DNA of 36,287 nt from Roseicyclus sp. (GTDB taxonomy: Bacteria; Pseudomonadota; Alphaproteobacteria; Rhodobacterales; Rhodobacteraceae), in contig NZ_JAGYJN010000012.1 in the NCBI RefSeq assembly GCF_018402035.1, forward strand, positions 1 through 36,287, read 5' to 3'. Positions within the stretch are counted from its first letter, which is position 1. Every line of letters begins with the position of its first letter. Both the position numbers and the translations under genes were made by a program. The notes under the pieces are model-generated. The model was given only the letters and a program-made list of their open reading frames with translations, was not told the origin of the DNA and ran no database searches. Below, one piece after another: positions 17,393-25,631 of this stretch.

Positions 17393-18276
17393 CACGCCTC
17401 TCCGGGCAGGGACAGACCAGCGGCGCGGGCATAGACCTTGGCCACGGCGGCATCATCTTCACGGCCAAGGCCCATCTCGGCTGCGGCAAGATACTGCCCC
17501 AACGCTGCCGCCGTGATCGGCGCGGTAAAGCCCGCGTCACGCGCGATATCCAGCACGATGCCCAGATCCTTGGGCCAGATATTGACCTGACTGTGGGGGG
17601 TGTAATCGCCCGCCACGATATGGGGCGCGCGGTTTTCCAGCATCCAGCTTGTGCCGGCGCATTGGCTGATGACGCGCAGAAAGCTGTGGGGCGTGATGCC
17701 TTGGGTCATGCCGAATGTCATCGCCTCGGCCATCGCGGCGATATGCACACCGGCGAGCAATTGGTTGACCGCCTTCATGGCCGAACCCGCGCCTGCCTGA
17801 TCGCCCAACTCGAACACCGTCGTGGCCATCGCGTCCAGCGCGGGGCGCGCGGCGGCAAAGGCATCCGCGCTGCCCGAGGCCATGACCGATAGCTTGCCCG
17901 CCGCCGCCTTGACCGACCCACCCGAGATCGGTGCATCGAGATAGTGAAGGCCAAGGGCGTGGGCCTCGGCCTCCATCTCGCGGGCAAAGGCGGGGGGGGC
18001 GGTGGCGCAGCTAATGATGACGCCACCCGGTGCCAGCCGCTTGGTCAACCCCTCGGGGCCAAAAAGGGCTGTGCGGGTCTGATCGGCATTCAAGACGACC
18101 GAGACCGCGATTTGGGCCGTGGGGCTTGTTTGGTCAAGCGCGTGCCCGCCTTCCGCACATAGCGCCGCGACACGCTCGGCTGACGGGTCAAAGCCATGCA
18201 CAACGATGCCTGCACGCAGGCAAGATAGCGCCATGCCCAACCCCATCGAGCCAAGCCCAGCGAAATGCGCGATCAT
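17392..18276 (-). CDS. ltnD: L-threonate dehydrogenase (beta-hydroxyacid dehydrogenase family)
   Basis: A 294-residue member of the 3-hydroxyisobutyrate dehydrogenase family. The nucleotide-binding motif GLGSMGLGM (7-15) and the catalytic-lysine helix AMKAVNQLLAGVHIA (about 170) match the LtnD branch, which oxidises L-threonate to 2-oxo-tetronate with NAD+. Direct fusion of its stop to otnK (TGATG) and its start to dctM (TAATG) places it firmly in the tetronate operon. An upstream open frame of 32 codons inside dctM was discarded. Action on D-apionate-derived acids is not excluded. Confidence 0.87.
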   Translation of the reverse strand: MIAHFAGLGSMGLGMALSCLRAGIVVHGFDPSAERVAALCAEGGHALDQTSPTAQIAVSVVLNADQTRTALFGPEGLTKRLAPGGVIISCATAPPAFAREMEAEAHALGLHYLDAPISGGSVKAAAGKLSVMASGSADAFAAARPALDAMATTVFELGDQAGAGSAMKAVNQLLAGVHIAAMAEAMTFGMTQGITPHSFLRVISQCAGTSWMLENRAPHIVAGDYTPHSQVNIWPKDLGIVLDIARDAGFTAPITAAALGQYLAAAEMGLGREDDAAVAKVYARAAGLSLPGEA

Positions 18277-19559
18277 TATCTGGTCCCCATGATTGTCTGC
18301 ATCGGCCAAAGTGATACCGCGGGGACATAGGTCACAATCATGAGCGTGGCAAAGACCGTGATGACGAACCACAAAAGCTGTGGAATGATCCGCTCGACCG
18401 GTATGCCTGCGACGGAACAGGCCGCGAAAAGATTCACCCCCAAGGGCGGCGTGATCATACCAAGCGCAAGGTTGAGCACCATGATCAGACCGAAATGCAC
18501 CGGGTCGACGCCATAGGCGATGGCAATCGGCGTCAAGATCGGGGCCAGCACCAAGATCGCCGCCGATGTCTCGATGAACATGCCGACGATTAAAAGAAGG
18601 ATATTGACCGCCAAAAGGAACATGAAGCGCGTCTCGATCACTTCCCGGATGAGGGCCGCGATGTCATTTGGCAGGCCGGAGCGGGTCACGAGGAAGGAAA
18701 ACAGCGCCGCGGCCGAGATGATGATCATGATCGCCGAGGTGGCCAGCACGGTCTTCGTCAGCACTTCGGGCAGGTCGCGCGGTTTGAGTTCGCGATAGAA
18801 AACCATGCCGACCAATACGGCCACGACCACGGCGGCGGCGCTGGCCTCGGTCGGTGTGAACACGCCTGCATAAATGCCGCCCAAGATCACCACAGGCACC
18901 ATCAATGCGGGCAAGGCCGCGAAGAATGCAGGACCGATGCTTGGGCGATCATCCCCGTCTTGTGCGCCGATGCCGCGCACCCTGCACAAGATCAGCACCA
19001 GCGCCATCAGCGCGGCTGCCACCAACAAACCCGGCCCAAGCCCTGCGAGAAAAAGCTGGCCGATGGATGTATCCGTGGCAACACCATAAAGGATCAGCGG
19101 GATCGATGGCGGGATCAAGACGCCCAGTTCCGCCGATGATGCCTGAACAGAGGCGGCCATGGGCTTGGGGTAGCCATGCTTGACCATGGCGGGGATTAAG
19201 ATCGCGCCGATGGCGAAGGTCGTGGCCACCGATGAGCCCGAGACAGAGGCGAACATCATGCAGGTAAGAACGCAGGTTGCCGCCAACCCCCCTTGAACGC
19301 CGCCCACGATCGATTTGGCCAGATCGACCAGACGTTTAGAGATGCCACCCACCGACATCAGATTGCCCGCGAGAATGAACAGCGGGATGGCCATCAGCGG
19401 AAAGCTGTCAAGCCCCGTGAACATGCGTTGGGCCACCAATAGCATCGGCAGCCGCCCATGCGCTTCAATACCGATGACCGAGGCCAATCCGATGGCGACG
19501 GCAATCGGAATACCCAGCAAGAAAAATATTCCCAATGACAGTGCAAGCGCGGTGTTCAT
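18276..19559 (-). CDS. dctM: TRAP transporter large membrane subunit, system B
   Basis: A 427-residue DctM permease of usual length. Signature segments are IPLFILAGNLMSVGGISKR, the SVSGSSVATTFAIG loop and MITPPLGVNLFAACSVAG near the C-terminus. It overlaps dctQ by ATGA and ltnD by TAATG. It sits in one operon with apnO, a GntR regulator and the ltnD-otnKCI genes, so its cargo is inferred to be L-threonate, D-erythronate and/or D-apionate. Confidence 0.92.
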   Translation of the reverse strand: MNTALALSLGIFFLLGIPIAVAIGLASVIGIEAHGRLPMLLVAQRMFTGLDSFPLMAIPLFILAGNLMSVGGISKRLVDLAKSIVGGVQGGLAATCVLTCMMFASVSGSSVATTFAIGAILIPAMVKHGYPKPMAASVQASSAELGVLIPPSIPLILYGVATDTSIGQLFLAGLGPGLLVAAALMALVLILCRVRGIGAQDGDDRPSIGPAFFAALPALMVPVVILGGIYAGVFTPTEASAAAVVVAVLVGMVFYRELKPRDLPEVLTKTVLATSAIMIIISAAALFSFLVTRSGLPNDIAALIREVIETRFMFLLAVNILLLIVGMFIETSAAILVLAPILTPIAIAYGVDPVHFGLIMVLNLALGMITPPLGVNLFAACSVAGIPVERIIPQLLWFVITVFATLMIVTYVPAVSLWPMQTIMGTR

Positions 19560-20077
19560 TGCTGCGCCTCCACGCGGATCGCGTCATCGGCATAGGTGCG
19601 GGGCCAATCGCCACCTGCTGCGCGTACCATGCAGCCCAGAACGGCGATGATGATGAAGACCGATCCGACAGGAAGCGCGGCATAGACCCATGCGATGGAG
19701 ATTTGCAGCGCGGCCAATGTCTGGCCGGATACACGCTCGACCATCGCCCAACCCTGCCAAAACAAGATCGCGAAAAACAGCACGGTCATGATCATCGCGA
19801 ACATGTAGAGCGCCAGCCCCAGCTTGCGTGGCAGTGCAGTCTGGATGAATTCCAGCGCGATCATCGTGCCTTCACGAAAGGCGGGAGCCACGCCAAGAAA
19901 GACCGACCACATCATCGCAGAGCGGGTGATGACCTCCGACCATGTCGATGGACGCCCAAAGGCAAAGCGCGTTGTCACCTGGTATATGGCAAGCCCGGCC
20001 GCGATCAGCAAAAAGATGATCGCTGCCCATAGCGCGATGCGGGTCGTCATCGCCTCAAAACGCAAGAACATCCGCAT
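19556..20077 (-). CDS. dctQ: TRAP transporter small membrane subunit, system B
   Basis: A DctQ-type protein of about 173 residues with four hydrophobic segments and the family stretch TWSEVITRSAMMWSVFLGVAPAFREG. Three in-frame ATGs (20095, 20077, 20071) surround a GGAGGGGG ribosome site; 20077 or 20071 is more likely than 20095, which lies upstream of it. The C-terminal tail after the last helix is unusually long and acidic. It follows dctP after about 68 bp with a hairpin in between, and overlaps dctM. Confidence 0.87.
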   Translation of the reverse strand: MRMFLRFEAMTTRIALWAAIIFLLIAAGLAIYQVTTRFAFGRPSTWSEVITRSAMMWSVFLGVAPAFREGTMIALEFIQTALPRKLGLALYMFAMIMTVLFFAILFWQGWAMVERVSGQTLAALQISIAWVYAALPVGSVFIIIAVLGCMVRAAGGDWPRTYADDAIRVEAQQ

Positions 20078-20101
20078 GCCCCCTCCGATCAACATGTTGA
20101 A

Positions 20102-20125
20102 CCGGCCGGCCCGAGGGCCGACCGG
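20102..20125 (-). repeat. Intercistronic stem-loop after dctP of system B
   Basis: CCGGCCGGCCC and GGGCCGACCGG form an 11-bp stem with one mismatch and a very tight loop, 20 bp after the dctP stop and before dctQ. No U-run follows in the direction of transcription. As with the other two dctP genes, it probably stabilises the dctP message or lowers dctQM expression. Confidence 0.6.
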
Positions 20126-20145
20126 CTTGTGTCAGGATGCCAAGT

Positions 20146-21114
20146 TCACTGGGCGGCGACGATCCGCTCGATCATCTCACTGCCGAAACGGTCCGTGTAG
20201 ACCGGCCATGCAGCTTCTGCGGCCAAGGCTTGAAACGGGGCGCGGTCGATCTCGGTGATCACTTCCATCCCGTTTTCACGCATCAGGGCGACGCCTGCGG
20301 CTTCCAGACGGTCCACCTCGGCGCGGGTTGCGGCAACGCCAACGCGTGCGGCCTCATAGAACCAGCCCTTCTGCTCATCGGTCAGACCGTCGAAGAGAGC
20401 GGGTGAGACCAAGATGATGGCCGGGGAATACACATGCCCGGTCAAGGTCACATATCGTTGCACCTCCCAAAAGCGCGAGGCGGTGATGACGGTGATCGGG
20501 TTTTCCTGACCATCCATCACGCCTTGTTGCAGCGCGCCGAAAACCTCCGGGAAAGCCATTGGCGTCGGTGAAGCGCCCATGCCCTGGAACGCGGCCATGT
20601 GGACGGCGTTCTCCATTGTGCGCAGTTTGAGCCCTTCAAGATCGGCGGGCGACGTCACGGGACGCTGCGAATTGGTCACATGACGAAACCCGTTTTCCGA
20701 CCATGCCAAACCGACAAGATTGTTTTGGCCAATGGCTTCCAGCATTTCTTGACCGATCTCACCATCCAAAACGCTACGCGCATGGGCGTAATCGCGGAAT
20801 AGGAAAGGCAGGTCGAGCGCCAACACCTCGGGCACAAAATTGCCAAGCGGTCCGGTTGACGTGATCGCCATATCAATCGAGCCAATCTGCAAGCCCTCGA
20901 TCAAATCGCGTTCGCCGCCCAACTGTCCACCCGGCGCTTGTTCTCCCGTAAATGCGCCATTCGACAGTTCGGTCAGTTTTGCCAAAAACGCGTCTGCGCC
21001 GACACCGTAGTGCGACGTAGCTGTCGTTGTGGTGGCAACGAGAATATTCTGTTGCGCATAAGCGCCTCCAGACATCATCAGGGCTGCAAAGCCACTCAAT
21101 ACCCAGTGTTTCAT
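20146..21114 (-). CDS. dctP: TRAP transporter solute-binding protein, system B
   Basis: A 322-residue DctP-family protein. A clear signal peptide (MKHWVLSGFAALMM... to about residue 21, AYA-QQ) is followed by the mature protein. The carboxylate-binding arginine lies in LKLRTMENAVH and the second signature is DGQENPITV. ATG at 21114 has a textbook GGAGGAGA ribosome site. It lies 57 bp after the GntR gene. Context suggests a C4 or branched C5 acid sugar ligand. A DctP that recognised D-apionate would be unusual, since the published apiose route was found through ABC-type binding proteins. Confidence 0.92.
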   Translation of the reverse strand: MKHWVLSGFAALMMSGGAYAQQNILVATTTTATSHYGVGADAFLAKLTELSNGAFTGEQAPGGQLGGERDLIEGLQIGSIDMAITSTGPLGNFVPEVLALDLPFLFRDYAHARSVLDGEIGQEMLEAIGQNNLVGLAWSENGFRHVTNSQRPVTSPADLEGLKLRTMENAVHMAAFQGMGASPTPMAFPEVFGALQQGVMDGQENPITVITASRFWEVQRYVTLTGHVYSPAIILVSPALFDGLTDEQKGWFYEAARVGVAATRAEVDRLEAAGVALMRENGMEVITEIDRAPFQALAAEAAWPVYTDRFGSEMIERIVAAQ

Positions 21115-21133
21115 TTCTCTCCTCCTCATGTTG

Positions 21134-21168
21134 GACTTAGGTCTCTTCCATTAACTAAAATCTAAGTC
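21134..21168. promoter_or_regulatory. Inverted repeat between gntR and dctP
   Basis: GACTTAG at 21134-21140 and CTAAGTC at 21162-21168 form perfect 7-bp arms separated by 21 AT-rich bases, in the 57-bp gap between the regulator stop and dctP. The 28-base spacing from arm to arm is close to three helical turns, so a two-dimer operator for an internal dctP promoter is possible; a loose stem-loop is the alternative. Confidence 0.35.
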
Positions 21169-21171
21169 ATG

Positions 21172-21975
21172 TCAGACGTCTAGCGCAGGTTTTTGGTAGC
21201 TGTTGATACCTTTCTCCGGCGTCATTTTATATAAAGGCGCTGAGCGGTTCAGATGCGTCAGCATCATGACTTCAGCACCATCTGCATCCCTATCCCCAAT
21301 AAAGTCTATCAGTCGATTATGTTCGAAAATAGTGGTTTGTTCTTGGCCTGACCAACGCAGCATCGGCTTGTGATGCTCGAAAAGCCAAGCAAGCATGGCC
21401 TGCGTTGCGGCATGAATGATCGCGTTCCCGGCAATAGCCGCGATTCGTAAATGAAAAGCGATATCAGCCTTTACGAAATCACGCTCATTATCCCGCTTAC
21501 TTTGTTGGCTTGCAACAATTGCCCGCAATTCATCGGCGTCTTGCGCCGTGCAGCGCTCGGCGGCCATGCGAACCGTCCCCAATTCGAGAAGTTTCCGCAT
21601 CTCCTTGAGTTGGTCAAGCGCGGTGGGATCTTTGAGCAGCAGCAGCTTGGCCATGGAATCCATCTGGCGAATTGCCATGCTCGCCGTCAGCTGATTAACA
21701 CGGCTGCGTTCGCCATGATTAATAGAAATCAAGCCCTTGTTGGCCATGCTCTGCAATGCTTCACGCACGGCGGGGCGCCCCACCTTGAAGCGATCCATCA
21801 ATGCCCGCTCCGAGGGGACCGAATCACCCGGCAAAAGTTCACCAGTCTCGATCATGTGCCAAAGTTTCTCGAAGACTTGATCGGACAGCTTGTGGCGCAC
21901 GATCACATCATCGCTACCGCCTTCCCAACCTTGCGAAAGGGCATATGCACGCTGTGTGTCGGCGCTGTCTTGCAT
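21172..21975 (-). CDS. GntR family regulator, FadR/FCD type
   Basis: A 267-residue transcription factor. An N-terminal extension of about 25 residues precedes the winged helix-turn-helix (about 28-95; PSERALMDRFKVGRPAVREAL) and the FCD effector domain with HLR in the ligand-binding helices. The ATG at 21975 has a CAGGAG ribosome site. It is encoded 32 bp after apnO and before dctP, so it likely senses the acid sugar of this operon (apionate, threonate or an intermediate) and controls the apnO/oiaK divergent promoter region. Confidence 0.87.
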   Translation of the reverse strand: MQDSADTQRAYALSQGWEGGSDDVIVRHKLSDQVFEKLWHMIETGELLPGDSVPSERALMDRFKVGRPAVREALQSMANKGLISINHGERSRVNQLTASMAIRQMDSMAKLLLLKDPTALDQLKEMRKLLELGTVRMAAERCTAQDADELRAIVASQQSKRDNERDFVKADIAFHLRIAAIAGNAIIHAATQAMLAWLFEHHKPMLRWSGQEQTTIFEHNRLIDFIGDRDADGAEVMMLTHLNRSAPLYKMTPEKGINSYQKPALDV

Positions 21976-22007
21976 CTAGGGCACTCCTGTCGTCCTGACC
22001 CTGTTTG

Positions 22008-22838
22008 TCAGGTGATGCGCTCGATACTGGCACGGATCTCGTCGATTTCGAACACCCGCTTCCAATCCTCTCGCATGAGGACGGGCTTGCCGAATTCAAT
22101 CGCCTTGTTGGCCGCATCCGAAAAGACGCCATCCACTTCCTCGAAGATCACGGCAGCCAGAATGTTCATGTGCCCAAGCAAGAAATCGCGCGCGGCCGCA
22201 TGCGGAACACCACGGGCGACGACCTCGTCCATCGCTTCGCGCATCACGACCAAAAGCGAAGCGACCACGGTTTCCGAAAGTCCCGGCTCCAGCAGCACCA
22301 TACCTTCGAGCGTGACGCGATGCGAACGAACGACCGGCGCATAGATCGCGTTCGCAACTCTTTCGCCCAGCGCGTAATCTTCCTCGGGGCCTTGAACCAA
22401 GGCGTTCACCACACCTTGTTTCGCCGCGATCCCGCCGAAATGGTCGCGCTTGGCCGCCATGTCCGTTTCATCGTTGAAGATGGGCGGGTGGCAGGGATGG
22501 GTTACGAAATAGGTGATATCATCGCGCACCGGCAAATGGCCCGCATAGGGTGCTGCAGCATCGAGGCAGACAACCATCGCGCCGGGCTGCACCTTGTCGA
22601 TGATCGTCTTGGTCACGGCGCCGATATGAGTATCTGGCACCGCGAGCACCACGACCTGCGCCTCGGCCAACGCTGCGTCGGCGGTGACGCAATCGGTACC
22701 AAAGGCGGCCTTTACACGGGCCTGTCCCTCGGGCGAGATTTCGACTCGCAGAGTTTCGAATTCGTCCGATTTTGCAAGATTGGCGCCCAGTCGCATGCCC
22801 ATCTTGCCACCGGCCCCAAACAGGGCAAGCTTGATCAT
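22008..22838 (-). CDS. apnO: D-apionate oxidoisomerase (6-phosphogluconate dehydrogenase-like fold)
   Basis: A 276-residue NAD(P)-binding protein. The Rossmann motif ALFGAGGKMGMRLG is at the extreme N-terminus, followed by VLAVPDT and a helical C-terminal domain described in databases as phosphogluconate dehydrogenase C-terminal. The segment HPCHPPIFNDE is characteristic. This family includes ApnO, which oxidises D-apionate while migrating a hydroxymethyl group to give 3-oxo-isoapionate. The divergent OiaK-type kinase and RuBisCO-like genes are its known pathway partners, which is the main support. I chose the ATG at 22838 (MIKLALFG, AAAGGA ribosome site) over ATGs at 22859-22886. It heads the nine-gene minus operon. 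Confidence 0.8.
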   Translation of the reverse strand: MIKLALFGAGGKMGMRLGANLAKSDEFETLRVEISPEGQARVKAAFGTDCVTADAALAEAQVVVLAVPDTHIGAVTKTIIDKVQPGAMVVCLDAAAPYAGHLPVRDDITYFVTHPCHPPIFNDETDMAAKRDHFGGIAAKQGVVNALVQGPEEDYALGERVANAIYAPVVRSHRVTLEGMVLLEPGLSETVVASLLVVMREAMDEVVARGVPHAAARDFLLGHMNILAAVIFEEVDGVFSDAANKAIEFGKPVLMREDWKRVFEIDEIRASIERIT

Positions 22839-22962
22839 CCGCCGTTCCTTTGCTCCCATGGATTCTGCCATGGTCTGGTTTGACAACTGGTATTATGAGG
22901 TAGTAATCGCATCAGTGTGTCAAGAAAAACCACAACAAGACGTCCGAAAGGGGAGGGACCGA
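22839..22962. promoter_or_regulatory. Divergent promoter region of apnO and oiaK
   Basis: Two consensus TTGACA hexamers face each other: plus strand at 22880-22885 and minus strand at 22923-22918. The segment between holds TATTATGAGGTAGTAAT, which offers AT-rich -10 candidates on both strands and an imperfect palindrome. Leaders of about 50 bases would result on each side. Overlapping face-to-face promoters with one central site suggest joint control by the linked GntR regulator. Confidence 0.45.
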
Positions 22963-24339
22963 ATGGATACGACCCTGCCCAAGGGTGTCCTGATCGGCTG
23001 GTATGGCGACGATTTCACCGGGGCTGCGGCGGTGATGGAAGTCTTGAGCTTTTCTGGCCTTGCCTCTGTCTTATTCCTCGCACCGCCGACACCGGAACAA
23101 TTGGCGCGGTTTCCCGGCGTGCGTGGCGTCGGAATCGCCTCGACCGCGCGGGCGCAATCCCCGGACTGGATGGACCGCGCATTGCCCGGCGCCTTCGCGG
23201 CCTTGCGCGCGCTCGATCCGCAGATTCTGCATTACAAAACCTGTTCCACGCTCGATTCCGCGCCCCATGTCGGCGCAATCGGCCGGGCCACCGAAATCGG
23301 GGCGCAGCTTTGCGGCGCGACCCGCGTGCCGGTCTTGATCGCTGCGCCACAGATGCGGCGTTATCAATGCTTCGGCCATTTATTTGCAGGGCTGGAGGAG
23401 GGTGTGTTTCGCCTCGACCGACATCCGGTCATGGCACGCCATCCCGTCACGCCCATGTCGGAATCAGATGTGGCGCGGCATATCTCACTGCAATCGGATC
23501 GGCTGGATACGGCCTGTATCACGCTGGAGGATTTGGCGCAGGCCGATCTGCGCGGTGCCGCGATGGGGGCAGTCGCAGATGGGCGTCTGCAGATCGTCAC
23601 ATTGGATAGCATCGATGCGGCCAGCGAGGCGCAAGCCGGGCGATTGATCTGGGATGCGCGCGACGAAAACGCCTTTGTCGTCGGCTCGCAAGGCGTGGAA
23701 TATGCGCTGATCCGCCATTGGCAAGAGCGCGGGGCCTTGGCCCATCACCCTGCACCGCAGGGAATCGGGCGGGCAAAGGCCACGATCATCGTTTCCGGCT
23801 CGGTCTCTCCGGTGACGGCTGGACAGATCGCATGGGCCGCCGAGAACGGCTTTGATACTCTCGCATTCGACGCCAGCACCGCCTGTGGCGGCGAGGCGGC
23901 GCTCATGGCCGAGATCGCGCGGGTGACACAGGCCGCCCGCAGCAGCCTATTGCGCGGGCGCGATCCGCTGATCCACACGGCGGCGGGACCAGACGATCCC
24001 AGCGTCGCACAGTTCCGCAATGCCTGCGCGACAAGCGGCACGGACCCGCATCTTGCCAATGAACGCGTCGGCGAGGCGCTGGGCCGCATGTTGCGCGACT
24101 TGTTGGCCGAGGTCGGCCCGGCACGCGCCGTCGTCTCGGGCGGGGATACCTCGGGTCATGCGACACGCCAGCTTGGCATTTATGCGCTGTCGGCGCTTGC
24201 CCCCACCATCCCCGGTGCTGCGATCTTTCGGGCCCATGCCAACGGCGCGATGGATGGGCAAGAGCTGGCGCTGAAAGGCGGCCAGATGGGAAGCCGCGAT
24301 TATTTCGGCTGGATTAGAAATGGAGGAGGCCCCAGATGA
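22963..24339 (+). CDS. oiaK: 3-oxo-isoapionate kinase (DUF1537 family)
   Basis: A 458-residue four-carbon acid-sugar kinase family protein. The N-terminal motif is WYGDDFTGAAAVMEV (13-27), with AAAVME in place of the SSDLAN of OtnK; a C-terminal VSGGDTSGH marks the nucleotide-binding domain (about 400). It is about 45 residues longer than OtnK. Adjacent apnO and RuBisCO-like genes identify it as the OiaK branch, phosphorylating 3-oxo-isoapionate to its 4-phosphate. ATG at 22963 has a GGGGAGGG ribosome site; the open frame extends upstream antisense to apnO without meaning. It overlaps the next gene by ATGA. Confidence 0.85.
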   Translation: MDTTLPKGVLIGWYGDDFTGAAAVMEVLSFSGLASVLFLAPPTPEQLARFPGVRGVGIASTARAQSPDWMDRALPGAFAALRALDPQILHYKTCSTLDSAPHVGAIGRATEIGAQLCGATRVPVLIAAPQMRRYQCFGHLFAGLEEGVFRLDRHPVMARHPVTPMSESDVARHISLQSDRLDTACITLEDLAQADLRGAAMGAVADGRLQIVTLDSIDAASEAQAGRLIWDARDENAFVVGSQGVEYALIRHWQERGALAHHPAPQGIGRAKATIIVSGSVSPVTAGQIAWAAENGFDTLAFDASTACGGEAALMAEIARVTQAARSSLLRGRDPLIHTAAGPDDPSVAQFRNACATSGTDPHLANERVGEALGRMLRDLLAEVGPARAVVSGGDTSGHATRQLGIYALSALAPTIPGAAIFRAHANGAMDGQELALKGGQMGSRDYFGWIRNGGGPR

Positions 24340-25631
24340 GCCAGACCACGACGCCCCGTGTCACGGCGATCTACGATATCCAATCGCACAAGGGCTTGGC
24401 CCATGCGGCCGCCGTGCTGGCTGGGGAGCAATCCACGGGCACCTTCGTGCGTCTGGCCAGCGAGACGGATGCCTTGCGCGAGCGCTCGGCCGCGCGGATC
24501 GAAGCGATCGAGATCACCGGCACCTCTGACCGGCCCGCCCTGTTCTCGCGCGAGAGCGGCCCGGTCTATGAGCGTGGTCTTGTCACGATCAGTTGGCCGA
24601 TGGGCAACTTCGGTACGTCCTTGCCCACAATCATGGCCACGATTGCGGGCAATCTGTTCGAGTTGGCCGAAATGTCGGCCGTGCGGCTCGTCGATCTGGC
24701 GCTGCCGCCCGCATTCGCCCATGCCCATCCCGGCCCGAAATACGGCGCACCCGGCACACGCGCGGCAATGGGCGGTCATGATGGCCCCGTGATCGGCACC
24801 ATCATCAAGCCCAGCGTCGGCCTGTCGCCCGCCGAGACCGCCGAGCTGGTCCGACAGCTTGCCGATGCCGGGATCGATTTCATCAAGGATGACGAGCTGC
24901 AGGCCAATGGCCCCGACTGCCCCTTGTCGGAGCGCGTGGCACAGGTGATGGCGGTGTTGAACGACCACGCCGAGCGGACCGGCAAGCGCGTCCTTTACGC
25001 CTGCAACATCACGGGCGAGATCGACGAGATGCGGCGCACCCTCGATTTGCTGGAAGAGCATCGCGCTGGTTGCGCCATGGTGTGCCTCAAGACCATCGGC
25101 CTGCCGGCACTGCGTGTGGTCCGCAACCATACGACCATGCCGATCCATGGTCACCGCGCTGGCTGGGGGCTGTTGTCGCGCTCGGCCGATATCGGGATCG
25201 AGTATTCCGTGATGCAAAAGCTGTGGCGTCTGGCAGGGGCGGACCACCTTCATGTCAGCGGCCTTGCCAGCAAGTTCAGCGAAGCCGACATCTCGGTCGC
25301 CCGCGCAGCCCGCTCTGTTCAGGCACCTGTCTGCACAGGCGATGCGCCGGCGATGACGGCCATGCCCGTGATATCCTCGGGTCAGACAGTTTGGCATATC
25401 GGTCCGACGCGGGCGCTTTTGGGCAATGATGATTTCATCTTCTGTGCCGGTGGCGGATTGTTGAGCCATCCCGACGGGGTAGGGGCGGGCGTGCGGGCCA
25501 TGCGCCAGTCTGCGCAAGCAGCGCGCGACGGTATTCCACTTTCGGAAATGGCGAAGAACGCTCAGGAACTGGCGCGCGCGATCGCACATTTCCCGCCTGT
25601 AAAAGTCGATCCAACGATCTTCAACGATTGA
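24336..25631 (+). CDS. RuBisCO-like protein, 3-oxo-isoapionate 4-phosphate transcarboxylase/hydrolase or decarboxylase
   Basis: A 431-residue form IV RuBisCO-like protein. Canonical landmarks remain: Lys158 in GTIIKPSVGLSP (RuBisCO Lys175), the carbamylation/metal motif KDDE at 184-187 (RuBisCO 201-204), HGHRAGWG at 271-278 (His294/Arg295) and a loop-6-like Lys313. It is not a CO2-fixing enzyme: context and sequence match the apionate branch, in which OiaX converts 3-oxo-isoapionate 4-phosphate to 3-phosphoglycerate and glycolate, and OiaC decarboxylates it to L-erythrulose 1-phosphate. No erythrulose-phosphate isomerase is seen in the window and a hydroxyacid oxidase is, which leans to OiaX, but sequence reading cannot settle it. 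It overlaps oiaK by ATGA. Confidence 0.85.
   Translation: MSQTTTPRVTAIYDIQSHKGLAHAAAVLAGEQSTGTFVRLASETDALRERSAARIEAIEITGTSDRPALFSRESGPVYERGLVTISWPMGNFGTSLPTIMATIAGNLFELAEMSAVRLVDLALPPAFAHAHPGPKYGAPGTRAAMGGHDGPVIGTIIKPSVGLSPAETAELVRQLADAGIDFIKDDELQANGPDCPLSERVAQVMAVLNDHAERTGKRVLYACNITGEIDEMRRTLDLLEEHRAGCAMVCLKTIGLPALRVVRNHTTMPIHGHRAGWGLLSRSADIGIEYSVMQKLWRLAGADHLHVSGLASKFSEADISVARAARSVQAPVCTGDAPAMTAMPVISSGQTVWHIGPTRALLGNDDFIFCAGGGLLSHPDGVGAGVRAMRQSAQAARDGIPLSEMAKNAQELARAIAHFPPVKVDPTIFND

Noticed and set aside
16031..17434. Long plus-strand open frame of 467 codons
   Set aside because: It lies antisense to otnK and otnC; high GC makes such shadow frames long, and its translation has no domain features.
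21451..22344. Plus-strand open frame of 297 codons
   Set aside because: It is antisense to the GntR and apnO genes, which carry clear motifs and ribosome sites.
24336..25631. Genuine CO2-fixing RuBisCO large subunit
   Set aside because: The protein is 431 residues, diverges widely outside the core motifs, has no small subunit or phosphoribulokinase nearby and is coupled to an acid-sugar kinase.
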